Positions 6,401 through 12,308 of a stretch of DNA of 20,089 bases are shown here, piece after piece. The notes under the pieces are model-generated. The model was not told the origin of the DNA. It made no database searches and saw nothing but the letters and a program-made list of their open reading frames with translations. A program made the translations under genes and the position numbers. The stretch lies in the IMG/VR virus record IMGVR_UViG_3300031227_000563, positions 1-20,089 of that record. One strand, given 5' to 3'. Positions within the stretch are counted from its first letter, which is position 1. The number at the start of each line of letters is the position of its first letter. Source of the DNA: a virus.

Positions 6401-8842
6401 GGGTGGACAACACTTACTACAGACCCGACATTATTTCAAGAACATACTGCGGTAGACGAGGCAGACCCACAGTACGCAACGGTAACGAATACAACAGCTT
6501 ATCGTTATTATGCTTTTAAAATTGTAGATAACTATACTAGTGCAAATTATGTGGGAATGAGGAGAATAGAATTACAGACTGAAAGTGGGGGTGGAGTAGG
6601 AGCATTATCAGGTTCATTAATTAAACAACCGCAAAAGATTTTATCTGGAGCTTTAGCTTTTACTGGCAATCTTATAAATAGTATAAAAGTATTACTGGCA
6701 GGCATGATTACCTTTGCTGGAAGTATAGCTACTGGAGCAGCACAAATATATTATCAGGCGGTTGCTGGAGTATTAAATTTATCCGGAGAGGTAATTAAAA
6801 AAATAGCAATTTCTTTTGGTGGGGTAGTAGATTTTACAGGGACGATAATCAAAAGGGTATCTAAAAATATAATAGGATTATTAGATTTTGTAGGGACTAT
6901 ATCGAAAGTCGCTTCATTTTATAAGGCATTAATAGGAACTTTGTCCTTTGTAGGCATTTTAAATAAAGGAATATCTCAAACTTTATTAGGTATATTAACT
7001 TTTATCGGGAAATCCAATAAACTAATTAAAGAAATTTTATCGGGTAGCCTTGATTTTATAGGAACAGCATATAAGCTAACATTACAAAGTCTATCAGGTG
7101 TATTAACCTTTGCCGGCGATTTTGCAAAAACGGCTAATCGAATTATTTTATTATCTGGAAATTTAGCTTTTATAGGAATTTTATCGAAAATAAATTTATT
7201 TTTAAAAGTATTATCAGGAACATTATCATTTATAGGATTATCTTTGAGGGTTAGTTCATTCTATAGAACTTTATCAGGGGTATTATCATTTATTGGAATT
7301 TTAGCTAAAGATATTGCCAAAGTATTTTATCAGACTATAAATGGAATTTTGACTTTCGCGGGAATTTCAACAAAAAAATTATACCAGACATTATTGGGAG
7401 TTTTAACATTTAGGGGGGTAATATATAAATCCTCTAAAGAGATTTTAGAAGGTAGTCTCGCTTTCGTTGGTATTTTGAACAAAATAATGACACAAACTTT
7501 ATCCGGAATTTTATCTTTTATTGGAAAGGTTAGCAAATTATCCGAAAAAATATTAATAGGTAATTTAAATTTTACAGGAAAAATATATAAAGTAATATCC
7601 AAAAGCTTATCGGGAGTATTGAATTTTGCTGGGGAGATCACAAAGACAATTGCTTGGATTCTATCATTGATTGGAAGTTTAGATTTTTCTGGCTCGTTAT
7701 CAAAAACTACTTTATTCCGCAGAATTTTAACAGGGATTTTAAGTTTTAGCGGAGTAATTAGCAAACTTCCTAAAAAACTTTTAATCGGGATATTGACTTT
7801 TATAGGGGGATTTTCGAGAGTCAGCTCACTTTATAGAACCCTATCGGGAACTTTAAACTTTATTGGTATCTTGACCAAAGATGTTGCGGAATTATTTTTT
7901 CAAACTGTATCGGGAGTTTTAACCTTTGCAGGCGTTTCTACCAAAAAGATATATCAAGTTTTGGCAGGCATATTAAACTTTGCCGGATTAACAGCGAAAA
8001 GATTTTTCCAAAGTCTGATGGGGGCTTTGAGTTTTGTAGGCAACTTTGCAAAAACGGTTACAAGATTATTGTCATTATCGGGAACTTTAGATTTCTCCAG
8101 AACTATTACAAAAATAACTCAAAAAATATTGACAAGTAGCCTAAATTTTGTAAGTATTATATCAGTAGCAATCGCAATTGGTTTATCTGCAAGTTTGTCA
8201 TTTTCAGGAATTGTGGTTAAATCAATTTTAATAAATATAATTGGTGTTTTGGCATTTTCGGGAATTGTCGGCAAATTATCAAAAAAGATTTTATTTGCAA
8301 GTTTAGATTTTTCAAGTATAATATTTAAAAAGATTAGAACTATTTTATTAGGTGTTTTAGACTTTACGGCAATCATAATTAAAAGAGTATCCAAAGGATT
8401 GTCAGGTGTTTTAGACTTTGCGGGAATTACAACCAAAGGATTATCCAAAAGCTTATCGGGAGCTTTAAGTTTTGTGGGGGCAATAGTAGCCTCACTCGGA
8501 AATCAAGTTTTTCTTTATGGCTCAATTGCCTTTTCTGGGATAGCCGAAAAGTTACCTAAAAAGATTTTATCGGGCAGTCTGGTTTTTGCGGGAACTATCG
8601 GGAAAAAGATAGGGAAAATTTTAAGCGGCGTTTTAGATTTTATAGGCTCGATTGCCGAATATGTCAAATTTATTTTTACAACAGCGGATTTATCGATAGC
8701 ATATTGTAACTCGGATTTATCGGTAGTTGCAACGGGTAGTGTTTTAAGCGTTAAGCAAAATCAGTCAATTTTATCAGTTATAGAAAATGAAAGTATTTTA
8801 GATATTGATAATAATAAAACAGTTTTATCAATAACTCAATAG
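3440..8842 (+). CDS. Giant repeat appendage protein with two discoidin-like domains
   Basis: This encodes 1,800 residues; AAAAGGAGATAATT precedes the ATG. Architecture: discoidin/F5-8C-like domain 1 (about 1-175), repeat block 1 (181-866), discoidin-like domain 2 (about 870-1050), repeat block 2 (1057-1746), then a 54-residue tail of 9-residue repeats. The two discoidin-like domains are clear paralogues, sharing RFH(V/I)DLGSAKII(R/K)RIY, FIFQGSNT, NNEGWTTLT, TNTTAYRYYA and RRIELQTE; this fold usually binds glycans. The blocks consist of about 72 units with consensus S-G-x-L-x-F-x-G-x-(I/L)-x-K-(x)n-L, all of even length. There is no signal peptide or membrane-anchor pattern. Its neighbours are a beta-helix spike upstream and an Ig-like protein downstream, so a virion fibre is likely. 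The position before the neck genes leaves head, neck or tail attachment open. Function is not known. Confidence 0.8.
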   Translation: MTTYTSQYPTQDADHVKATEYYGTTYYPYFTTNPTLSLTGSHVNNQWLTRLETNMRFHVDLGSAKIIRRIYYENGHHFASNTTGAKNFIFQGSNTASGTFDDLVYANNEGWTTLTCFANIFDQHTAADEADPKYITVTNTTAYRYYAIKITDNYSSGETGIRRIELQTEDDYSPSTEKAITGAVTFIGTAKKETAKSFSGILNFVGNIVKLPNKVLSGVLNFGTIVAGAVKISIAGVLAFVGNVTKASNVTIEGVLTFIGNIVKLTGWFLAGWFTWWFDKSGEGVLTLSGALTFVRNITKTSKITTKGVLTFAGNTAKSIAKGLIGVLTVAGLLLRPLKQFISLSGTLTFASDLISRLDKRISLSGTLNLETTLKKATNYYRIIAGSLSFVGDIVKKINKRLLSALSFVGTSITRYIRYAILSGMVAFSGNILNKIAKNLLGTLSFIGKLTKGLKESLVGTLSFAGSLLNPFKKLLLLAGSLNFVGIISKVALFYRVLSGALSFTGLLVKGLYQSLIGSLDFTGAISSISKKIVSLVGSISFEGLLSKIGSFHKSLAGVLSFTGSIVKGLSQALSGVLSFAGELIASTAKTVLISGELLFTGALSEIASFHKILLGTLSFVGNLAISAAEIFYQTISGALSFTGTLVKGLSQSLSGTLSFVGNLISSTTKLVLMSGNLLFTGTVEKIISFRRILLGVLSFTGNFTKKIYQRLSGLLSFTGVITSSITQVIVLSGALAFEGILSKVSLFYKALLGLLAFTGTITRIGLFRKILSGTLNFAGNLTKDIAELFYQTISGVLTFTKISTKKLYKTLSGILTFSGSILNKIGKNLLGTLSLVGEIIRQTSTSFSGALVFAGTNIKGVSKLLYGEMAAGMALTCTSQYPPAQSNVYVIAATTLGASTLEWFATDPGLSVTGDYKYNSWLSANGSYTEQRFHIDLGSAKIIKRIYFENFHDDGGLTTLGVNNFIFQGSNTYSGTFNDTFFDNNEGWTTLTTDPTLFQEHTAVDEADPQYATVTNTTAYRYYAFKIVDNYTSANYVGMRRIELQTESGGGVGALSGSLIKQPQKILSGALAFTGNLINSIKVLLAGMITFAGSIATGAAQIYYQAVAGVLNLSGEVIKKIAISFGGVVDFTGTIIKRVSKNIIGLLDFVGTISKVASFYKALIGTLSFVGILNKGISQTLLGILTFIGKSNKLIKEILSGSLDFIGTAYKLTLQSLSGVLTFAGDFAKTANRIILLSGNLAFIGILSKINLFLKVLSGTLSFIGLSLRVSSFYRTLSGVLSFIGILAKDIAKVFYQTINGILTFAGISTKKLYQTLLGVLTFRGVIYKSSKEILEGSLAFVGILNKIMTQTLSGILSFIGKVSKLSEKILIGNLNFTGKIYKVISKSLSGVLNFAGEITKTIAWILSLIGSLDFSGSLSKTTLFRRILTGILSFSGVISKLPKKLLIGILTFIGGFSRVSSLYRTLSGTLNFIGILTKDVAELFFQTVSGVLTFAGVSTKKIYQVLAGILNFAGLTAKRFFQSLMGALSFVGNFAKTVTRLLSLSGTLDFSRTITKITQKILTSSLNFVSIISVAIAIGLSASLSFSGIVVKSILINIIGVLAFSGIVGKLSKKILFASLDFSSIIFKKIRTILLGVLDFTAIIIKRVSKGLSGVLDFAGITTKGLSKSLSGALSFVGAIVASLGNQVFLYGSIAFSGIAEKLPKKILSGSLVFAGTIGKKIGKILSGVLDFIGSIAEYVKFIFTTADLSIAYCNSDLSVVATGSVLSVKQNQSILSVIENESILDIDNNKTVLSITQ
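3980..6037 (+). repeat. Repeat block 1 of the giant protein (residues 181-866)
   Basis: Thirty-five consecutive segments can be laid end to end over 686 residues with no residue left over. Most are 18 or 20 long, two are 22, and one is a 36-residue double unit with a Trp-rich insert (near 4200-4307). Typical units are SGALSFTGTLVKGLSQSL (18) and SGALAFEGILSKVSLFYKAL (20). The DNA of neighbouring units differs heavily at third positions while the protein pattern is kept. Confidence 0.85.
6608..8677 (+). repeat. Repeat block 2 of the giant protein (residues 1057-1746)
   Basis: Thirty-seven consecutive segments cover 690 residues: one 12-residue starter, then units of 18, 20 or 22. Examples are SGVLTFAGVSTKKIYQVL (18), SGTLSFIGLSLRVSSFYRTL (20) and SGTLNFIGILTKDVAELF plus FQTV (22). 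The block is within four residues of the length of block 1, but the order of unit types is not the same. Confidence 0.85.
8687..8839 (+). repeat. 9-residue tandem repeats at the C-terminus of the giant protein
   Basis: Residues 1750-1800 divide into DLSIAYCNS / DLSVVATGS / VLSVKQNQS / ILSVIENES / ILDIDNNKT / VLSITQ. The consensus is (D/V/I)-L-(S/D)-(I/V)-x-x-N-x-(S/T). The repeat type and length differ from the blocks before it. It ends at the last codon, so it may be a cap, a multimerisation segment or an attachment element. Confidence 0.75.
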
Positions 8843-8852
8843 GGGTGATTTT

Positions 8853-9137
8853 ATGAATTACATAATTGGGGACACAATCAGAATTCAGGCTACGATTAAA
8901 AATTTTGCAGGGGTTGAAACAGCTCCGGGAAGCATAAAAGTATCTGTTAAACAATTAGACGGAACGGAATTATTATCTTCAGGAGTCCCTTCGTTGAGTA
9001 CCGGCACTACTGCTCAATATTATTATGACTGGACGGTATCGACCGGGCTTACCGTTGATGAACAATTAGCGGCGGTGTGGTCATGGTCTGGACCCCACAA
9101 AAAAAAGAAACTTTTTAACATTATCCCTATACTTTAA
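8853..9137 (+). CDS. Small Ig-like/beta-sandwich phage structural protein
   Basis: This encodes 94 residues; the GGGGTGATTTT site lies 10 bases after the stop of the giant gene. The pattern is that of one small beta-sandwich: GDTIRIQATIKNF, SIKVSVKQLDGTELL, AQYYYDWTVSTGL, EQLAAVWSWSGPHKKKKLFNI. Phage genomes often encode such stand-alone 'change in polarity' Ig-like proteins beside fibre and neck genes. They are thought to add weak carbohydrate binding or to stabilise joints on the virion. The basic KKKK run near the C-terminus is notable. Its close spacing to the giant gene suggests that they are translated together and may act together. The fold is inferred from the strand pattern; no catalytic motif is seen. 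Confidence 0.6.
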   Translation: MNYIIGDTIRIQATIKNFAGVETAPGSIKVSVKQLDGTELLSSGVPSLSTGTTAQYYYDWTVSTGLTVDEQLAAVWSWSGPHKKKKLFNIIPIL

Positions 9138-9155
9138 GGAGGTAGGTACACAATT

Positions 9156-10010
9156 ATGCCAAGTGGAGTTTATAAACATAAACCACTTTCCGAAGAAACA
9201 AAAAGAAAACTCAGCAAAGCACATAAAGGGAAACCAGCTTGGAATAAAGGTATCCCGGCTACAGAAGAAACTAAAAAGAAATTAAGGGAACGAGTTCCTT
9301 CAATGTCGGGTAAACATCATTCAGAAGAAACAAAAGCAAAATTGAGTAAATCTCATAAAGGTAAAAAGTTTTCTGAAGAAACCAGGGAAAAGATGAGCAA
9401 GGTCAGTAAAAACAGGCATCCATCAGAAGAAACTAAAAGAAAGATTAGCGAAACATTAAAAGGTCACGAAGTTTCCGAAGAAACAAAAAAGAAAATGAGA
9501 GGTAGAAAGCGTTCTGAAGAGACCAGAATAAAATTGAGCGAGTCACATAAGGGGCAAATCACTTGGATGAAAGGTAAACTCCACACTAAAGAGACTAAAC
9601 AAAAAATGAGTGAATCTCATAAAGGACTAAAACTTTCAGAAGAGACTAAAGAAAAAATAAGTAAAGCAAATAAAGGTAAAATCCTTTCAGAAGAAACGGT
9701 AAGGAAACTAAGTGGGGAAAATAATCATAACTGGAAAGGTGGGATTTCTTTTGAACGATATTCACAAGACTGGACTGATGATCTAAAAGAAGCAGTGCGA
9801 AAAAGGGATAATTATATTTGTCAACTCTGTGGTTTGCACCAAGACGAATTAGACGGATGGAATAAAAAATTAGATGTTCATCATATTGATTATCAAAAAA
9901 ATAATTTGGACCCTGGAAATTTAGTAATACTTTGTCGGAGTTGTCATCTTAAAACAAACTATGACAGAGATTATTGGGAAAGATATTTAAAAGAGAAGAG
10001 GGGTGGTTAG
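9156..10010 (+). CDS. NUMOD3-repeat HNH homing endonuclease, free-standing
   Basis: This encodes 284 residues, preceded by AAGGAGG (9136-9142) that overlaps the stop of the previous gene; the 13-base spacing to ATG is rather long. Residues 10-196 hold ten copies of a NUMOD3-like DNA-binding motif (SEETKxKxSxxHKG type). Residues 210-270 form an HNH nuclease: CQLC (C222, C225) and CRSC (C260, C263) give the zinc knuckles, DVHHID (H242, H243) the catalytic histidines, and N255, H264 and N268 complete the beta-beta-alpha-metal motif. All key residues are intact, so it is probably active. Enzymes of this kind make site-specific nicks or breaks in unoccupied alleles and spread by repair. No intron or intein splice boundary is evident; the gene lies neatly between two structural genes. 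The next gene's ribosome binding site is embedded in its last codons. Confidence 0.93.
   Translation: MPSGVYKHKPLSEETKRKLSKAHKGKPAWNKGIPATEETKKKLRERVPSMSGKHHSEETKAKLSKSHKGKKFSEETREKMSKVSKNRHPSEETKRKISETLKGHEVSEETKKKMRGRKRSEETRIKLSESHKGQITWMKGKLHTKETKQKMSESHKGLKLSEETKEKISKANKGKILSEETVRKLSGENNHNWKGGISFERYSQDWTDDLKEAVRKRDNYICQLCGLHQDELDGWNKKLDVHHIDYQKNNLDPGNLVILCRSCHLKTNYDRDYWERYLKEKRGG
9183..9743 (+). repeat. Ten NUMOD3-like repeats in the HNH protein
   Basis: Residues 10-196 contain ten (S/T)(E/K)ET-centred helix-turn-helix-like motifs: LSEETKRKLS, ATEETKKKLR, HSEETKAKLS, FSEETREKMS, PSEETKRKIS, VSEETKKKMR, RSEETRIKLS, HTKETKQKMS, LSEETKEKIS, LSEETVRKLS. The last runs into NHNWKGG. A long set like this implies an extended DNA recognition surface. 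Confidence 0.85.
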
Positions 10011-10011
10011 C

Positions 10012-10905
10012 GTGACTATAGAAGGGAAGTACACCGGCCAGAATGATATAAGTAACTGGCCTAAAGATTTAACTCAAACAGAAATGCAGGAAACTATTGA
10101 TAGGGTTGAGGAAATAGTCGAAGAAGTGACTGGCGATGTTTTTTATCCGAAAACTTTTCATATATTTTTAGACGGTAATGGCAAAAATAGAATATTTCCC
10201 TTTTTTAAAAGTGATATTTTATCAGTTAATAAATTAGTAATATCAGATTTGACAATATCTCAAATAGATTATACGGGTAGTAATATTTCGGGAACTTCGG
10301 GGGCATTTACAGTTGCTTTGACTTCTACCTCAACAGCACTAAATACTGATTATTACGAAAATAATTATTTGGGAATTTATGATACTTCGGAATCTACCGA
10401 CTTTTACTGGGGGAGTAGAATTGTTTCGCATACTTCAAGCACGATTGGGGGGGCGGCTACTTTCACTATTGAAAAAGCATTGCCGATAACTTTAGCAACT
10501 GGTGATACGGTTAGTATTTTATATGGTTGGGATTACGATAAAAATTCAATTTGGCGAAGTACCGAAGCATCTACCCATGAACCGAATACCTTAATGAAGC
10601 CCGTAGAATTAATGGTTTTAGAAGGATATTTTCCAAGAGGAAATAAAAATATTGAGGTATGGGGAACGAGGGGGTATTATTCGTGTCCTAAGTCGGTAAA
10701 AAGGGCTGCGGTGATCCTTTGTAGAGCGGAAAATGATGAAACTCTATATTCTCAATCGGGTTACGGAATAAAATCTGAAAAATTGGGAGATTATAGCTAT
10801 GTTAAATTCGATTCTTCTAATGACAAAAGACTTACTGGGATAGGAGAAGCCGATAAATTACTCGCTCGATATATAAAAAATAAACCGATAATAGGAGTTG
10901 CCTAA
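10012..10905 (+). CDS. Head-tail connector (adaptor) protein with an inserted beta domain
   Basis: I choose the GTG at 10012 (about 297 residues) because AGGGGTGG at 9999-10006 sits at a suitable distance; an in-frame GTG at 10003 is possible but overlaps that site. The N-terminus (residues ~18-45, TEMQETIDRVEEIVEEVTGDVFYP) and C-terminus (CPKSVKRAAVILCRAEND..., KSEKLGDYSY, LTGIGEADKLLARYI) are typical of the helical adaptor that docks on the portal (HK97 gp6/SPP1 gp15 type). The conserved 'SEKxGDYSY' and 'LL.(R/K)YI' segments are clear. Between them, at about 10275-10530, lies a Thr/Ser/Tyr-rich beta segment (DTSESTDFYWGSRIVSHTSS...) that is absent from small adaptors and probably faces outward. 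The gene starts a run of neck genes just after the endonuclease. Confidence 0.78.
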   Translation: MTIEGKYTGQNDISNWPKDLTQTEMQETIDRVEEIVEEVTGDVFYPKTFHIFLDGNGKNRIFPFFKSDILSVNKLVISDLTISQIDYTGSNISGTSGAFTVALTSTSTALNTDYYENNYLGIYDTSESTDFYWGSRIVSHTSSTIGGAATFTIEKALPITLATGDTVSILYGWDYDKNSIWRSTEASTHEPNTLMKPVELMVLEGYFPRGNKNIEVWGTRGYYSCPKSVKRAAVILCRAENDETLYSQSGYGIKSEKLGDYSYVKFDSSNDKRLTGIGEADKLLARYIKNKPIIGVA

Positions 10906-11238
10906 ATGAGACATTTATTTAATTCTAAAATATCTTTTCAAAAATTGACAATTGTCAAAAATGATTATGGCTCGGATACCAAAACTTGGGCGGATATTGA
11001 TGATCTAACGAATATCCCTTGTCGTATAAATTGGTTTACTGGAATTCGCAGACGAGAATTTATTAATAATGGTAAAGTAGAATGGGAAAGAGATGGGGCA
11101 GTTTATTGCGGATATTCAACCGGGATAACTATGGTTAATAGAGGAGTCTATAAAAACAAAAATTATGATATTGTTAATATTGCAAATTTTGATGAACTGG
11201 ATAAATATATGACTTTAAATATTAAAAGGAGTTCTTAA
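10906..11238 (+). CDS. Head-tail joining (stopper-type) protein
   Basis: This encodes 110 residues. Its ATG follows the upstream stop with no gap, and AGGAG at 10893-10897 lies inside the preceding gene, so translational coupling is likely. The protein starts MRHLFNSKISFQKLTIV, followed by KTWADIDDLTNIPCRINW and a C-terminal beta half (YKNKNYDIVNIANFDEL, YMTLNIKR). This is the usual shape of SPP1 gp16/HK97 head-closure proteins: a small beta-barrel with an opening strand, a loop containing 'W..I..IPCRI', and a final strand pair. Such proteins form a ring below the adaptor and seal the DNA-filled head. Assignment rests on length, pattern and position between an adaptor and an HK97 gp10-like protein; sequence similarity in this family is always low. 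Confidence 0.7.
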   Translation: MRHLFNSKISFQKLTIVKNDYGSDTKTWADIDDLTNIPCRINWFTGIRRREFINNGKVEWERDGAVYCGYSTGITMVNRGVYKNKNYDIVNIANFDELDKYMTLNIKRSS

Positions 11239-11240
11239 AA

Positions 11241-11615
11241 ATGGTTTGGAAGGGTAAACTGCTAATAGCAAAAGTTAATATAGCAGCTCGAAAAACATTG
11301 GAAGACGCTTGTGTTTTAGTTGAAAATACTATCAAAGAAAGTATTGGAACAGTTTCCGCACCTTCGCCACCAGGTCACGCTCCGGCAAGTGTAACAGGAG
11401 ATTTAAAACGAAAAACTACACACGAAATGCACCCTACAAAATTATATGGCAGGGTGGGAAATAATATCGATTACGGTAGACGTTTGGAGCTGGGTTTTAC
11501 GGGGACTGACTCCAGGGGGCGACATTATACTCAAGCACCTCGTCCATACATCAGGCCTGGACTCCACAAGTGCGAGGCAAAAATTGCATTAATGTTTAAG
11601 AAAGCGATTCATTAA
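11241..11615 (+). CDS. HK97 gp10-like neck/tail completion protein
   Basis: This encodes 124 residues; AAAGGAG precedes the ATG, which starts three bases after the upstream stop. An amphipathic N-terminal helix (AARKTLEDACVLVENTIKES) leads to the family signature: SAPSPPGHAPASVTGDLKR, then RVGNNIDYGRRLELGFTG, then APRPYIRPGLHKCEAKI. The 'PPGxxPxxxTGxL ... xxYxxxLExG ... RPxxRPxL' arrangement is diagnostic of the HK97-gp10/minor tail completion family, which forms part of the neck between the stopper and the tail terminator. Full length is retained and nothing is missing. The next gene is unrelated to the neck, so the usual gp10-terminator adjacency is broken here by two extra genes. Confidence 0.88.
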   Translation: MVWKGKLLIAKVNIAARKTLEDACVLVENTIKESIGTVSAPSPPGHAPASVTGDLKRKTTHEMHPTKLYGRVGNNIDYGRRLELGFTGTDSRGRHYTQAPRPYIRPGLHKCEAKIALMFKKAIH

Positions 11616-11634
11616 ATAAAAAAGAGAGGTTTTA

Positions 11635-12273
11635 ATGTTAGATTATATTACGATTTTAGGGACTGGGGCAACCTTAATGAGATGCCCTGAAAAGAAAATT
11701 GAAAATGGTGAATATTGGGGATGTAACGGTACTTATAAAAAAGTTAAAATTGAATTAGATAAATTATTTATTATGAAAGATTTATATTTAACTCAATATA
11801 ATAAAGAAAAAACATTAATTAAAGATATTAACAAAAAGGATTTTCCAGTTTATACTTTAGGGAAATATCCGGAAATTAAAAATAATATTCAATATCCCGT
11901 TAAAGAAATATTAAAAGAATTTAAAATAGGATATTTCTTAACCAATATTTCTTATATGCTGGCTTTGGCGATTACCAAAAAACCAAAGTGTATAGGAATG
12001 TTCGGGGTAGATATGAATTTTGGCACCAATATTGAATATATGAGAAATGAAAAAAGTTGTATAGAGTTTTGGCTGGGGGTTGCAACGGGTCGGGGGATCG
12101 AGATACATATTCCTGTTCAATCGACTGTAATGAAGCGAAAAGGACATGGGGCATTTTACGGAATGAAAGTTAAAAAGGAAGGTAATGGTTTATTGCTTAC
12201 CCCAGACTATATGTGGGATAGAGAAAAATGTGCCGCAAAATATAAGATAGCTAAAAAGAGTAATATGTTTTAA
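11635..12273 (+). CDS. Rossmann-type 'GVDM' protein, copy A (DUF115/MptE-like?)
   Basis: This encodes 212 residues with AAAGAGAGGTTTT before the ATG. A Gly-rich first strand (ITILGTGATLMRCP, residues 5-18) suggests a nucleotide or nucleotide-sugar fold. It is followed by EYWGCNGTY, DKLFIMKD, FPVYTLG, a hydrophobic helix (NISYMLALAITKKP), a strand ending in the signature MFGVDMNFG, then CIEFWLGVATGRGIEIHIP. The same order of motifs is found in the gene at 13374. This resembles DUF115/MptE-like Rossmann proteins, some of which are linked to glycosyl transfer, but that is a pattern judgement and the activity is not known. It is not a structural gene by composition. It sits between the gp10-like protein and the inverted-repeat-flanked gene; a role in modifying virion or host glycans would fit the glycan-binding neighbours. 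Confidence 0.6.
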   Translation: MLDYITILGTGATLMRCPEKKIENGEYWGCNGTYKKVKIELDKLFIMKDLYLTQYNKEKTLIKDINKKDFPVYTLGKYPEIKNNIQYPVKEILKEFKIGYFLTNISYMLALAITKKPKCIGMFGVDMNFGTNIEYMRNEKSCIEFWLGVATGRGIEIHIPVQSTVMKRKGHGAFYGMKVKKEGNGLLLTPDYMWDREKCAAKYKIAKKSNMF

Positions 12274-12286
12274 ATAAGGGCAGAAT
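12272..12286 (+). repeat. Left arm of a 15-bp inverted repeat flanking the gene at 12309
   Basis: AAATAAGGGCAGAAT here is the exact reverse complement of ATTCTGCCCTTATTT at 12902-12916, 615 bases away. The arm begins within the stop codon of the preceding gene. The match is perfect over 15 bases and ends on both sides. Confidence 0.9.
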
Positions 12287-12308
12287 AAAAAATAAAGGAG
12301 AAAATAAA

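Noticed and set aside
3980-8677. The repeat array considered as a second tape measure or as a multi-pass membrane protein.
   Set aside because: The hydrophobic residues alternate (L-x-F) in short stretches separated by Lys, not in 20-residue membrane spans; a clear TP901 tape measure is present at 15827.
9156-10010. A group I intron or intein around the HNH gene.
   Set aside because: Neighbouring genes are complete on both sides, with their own stop and start; no exon joining or intein splice motif is needed or seen.
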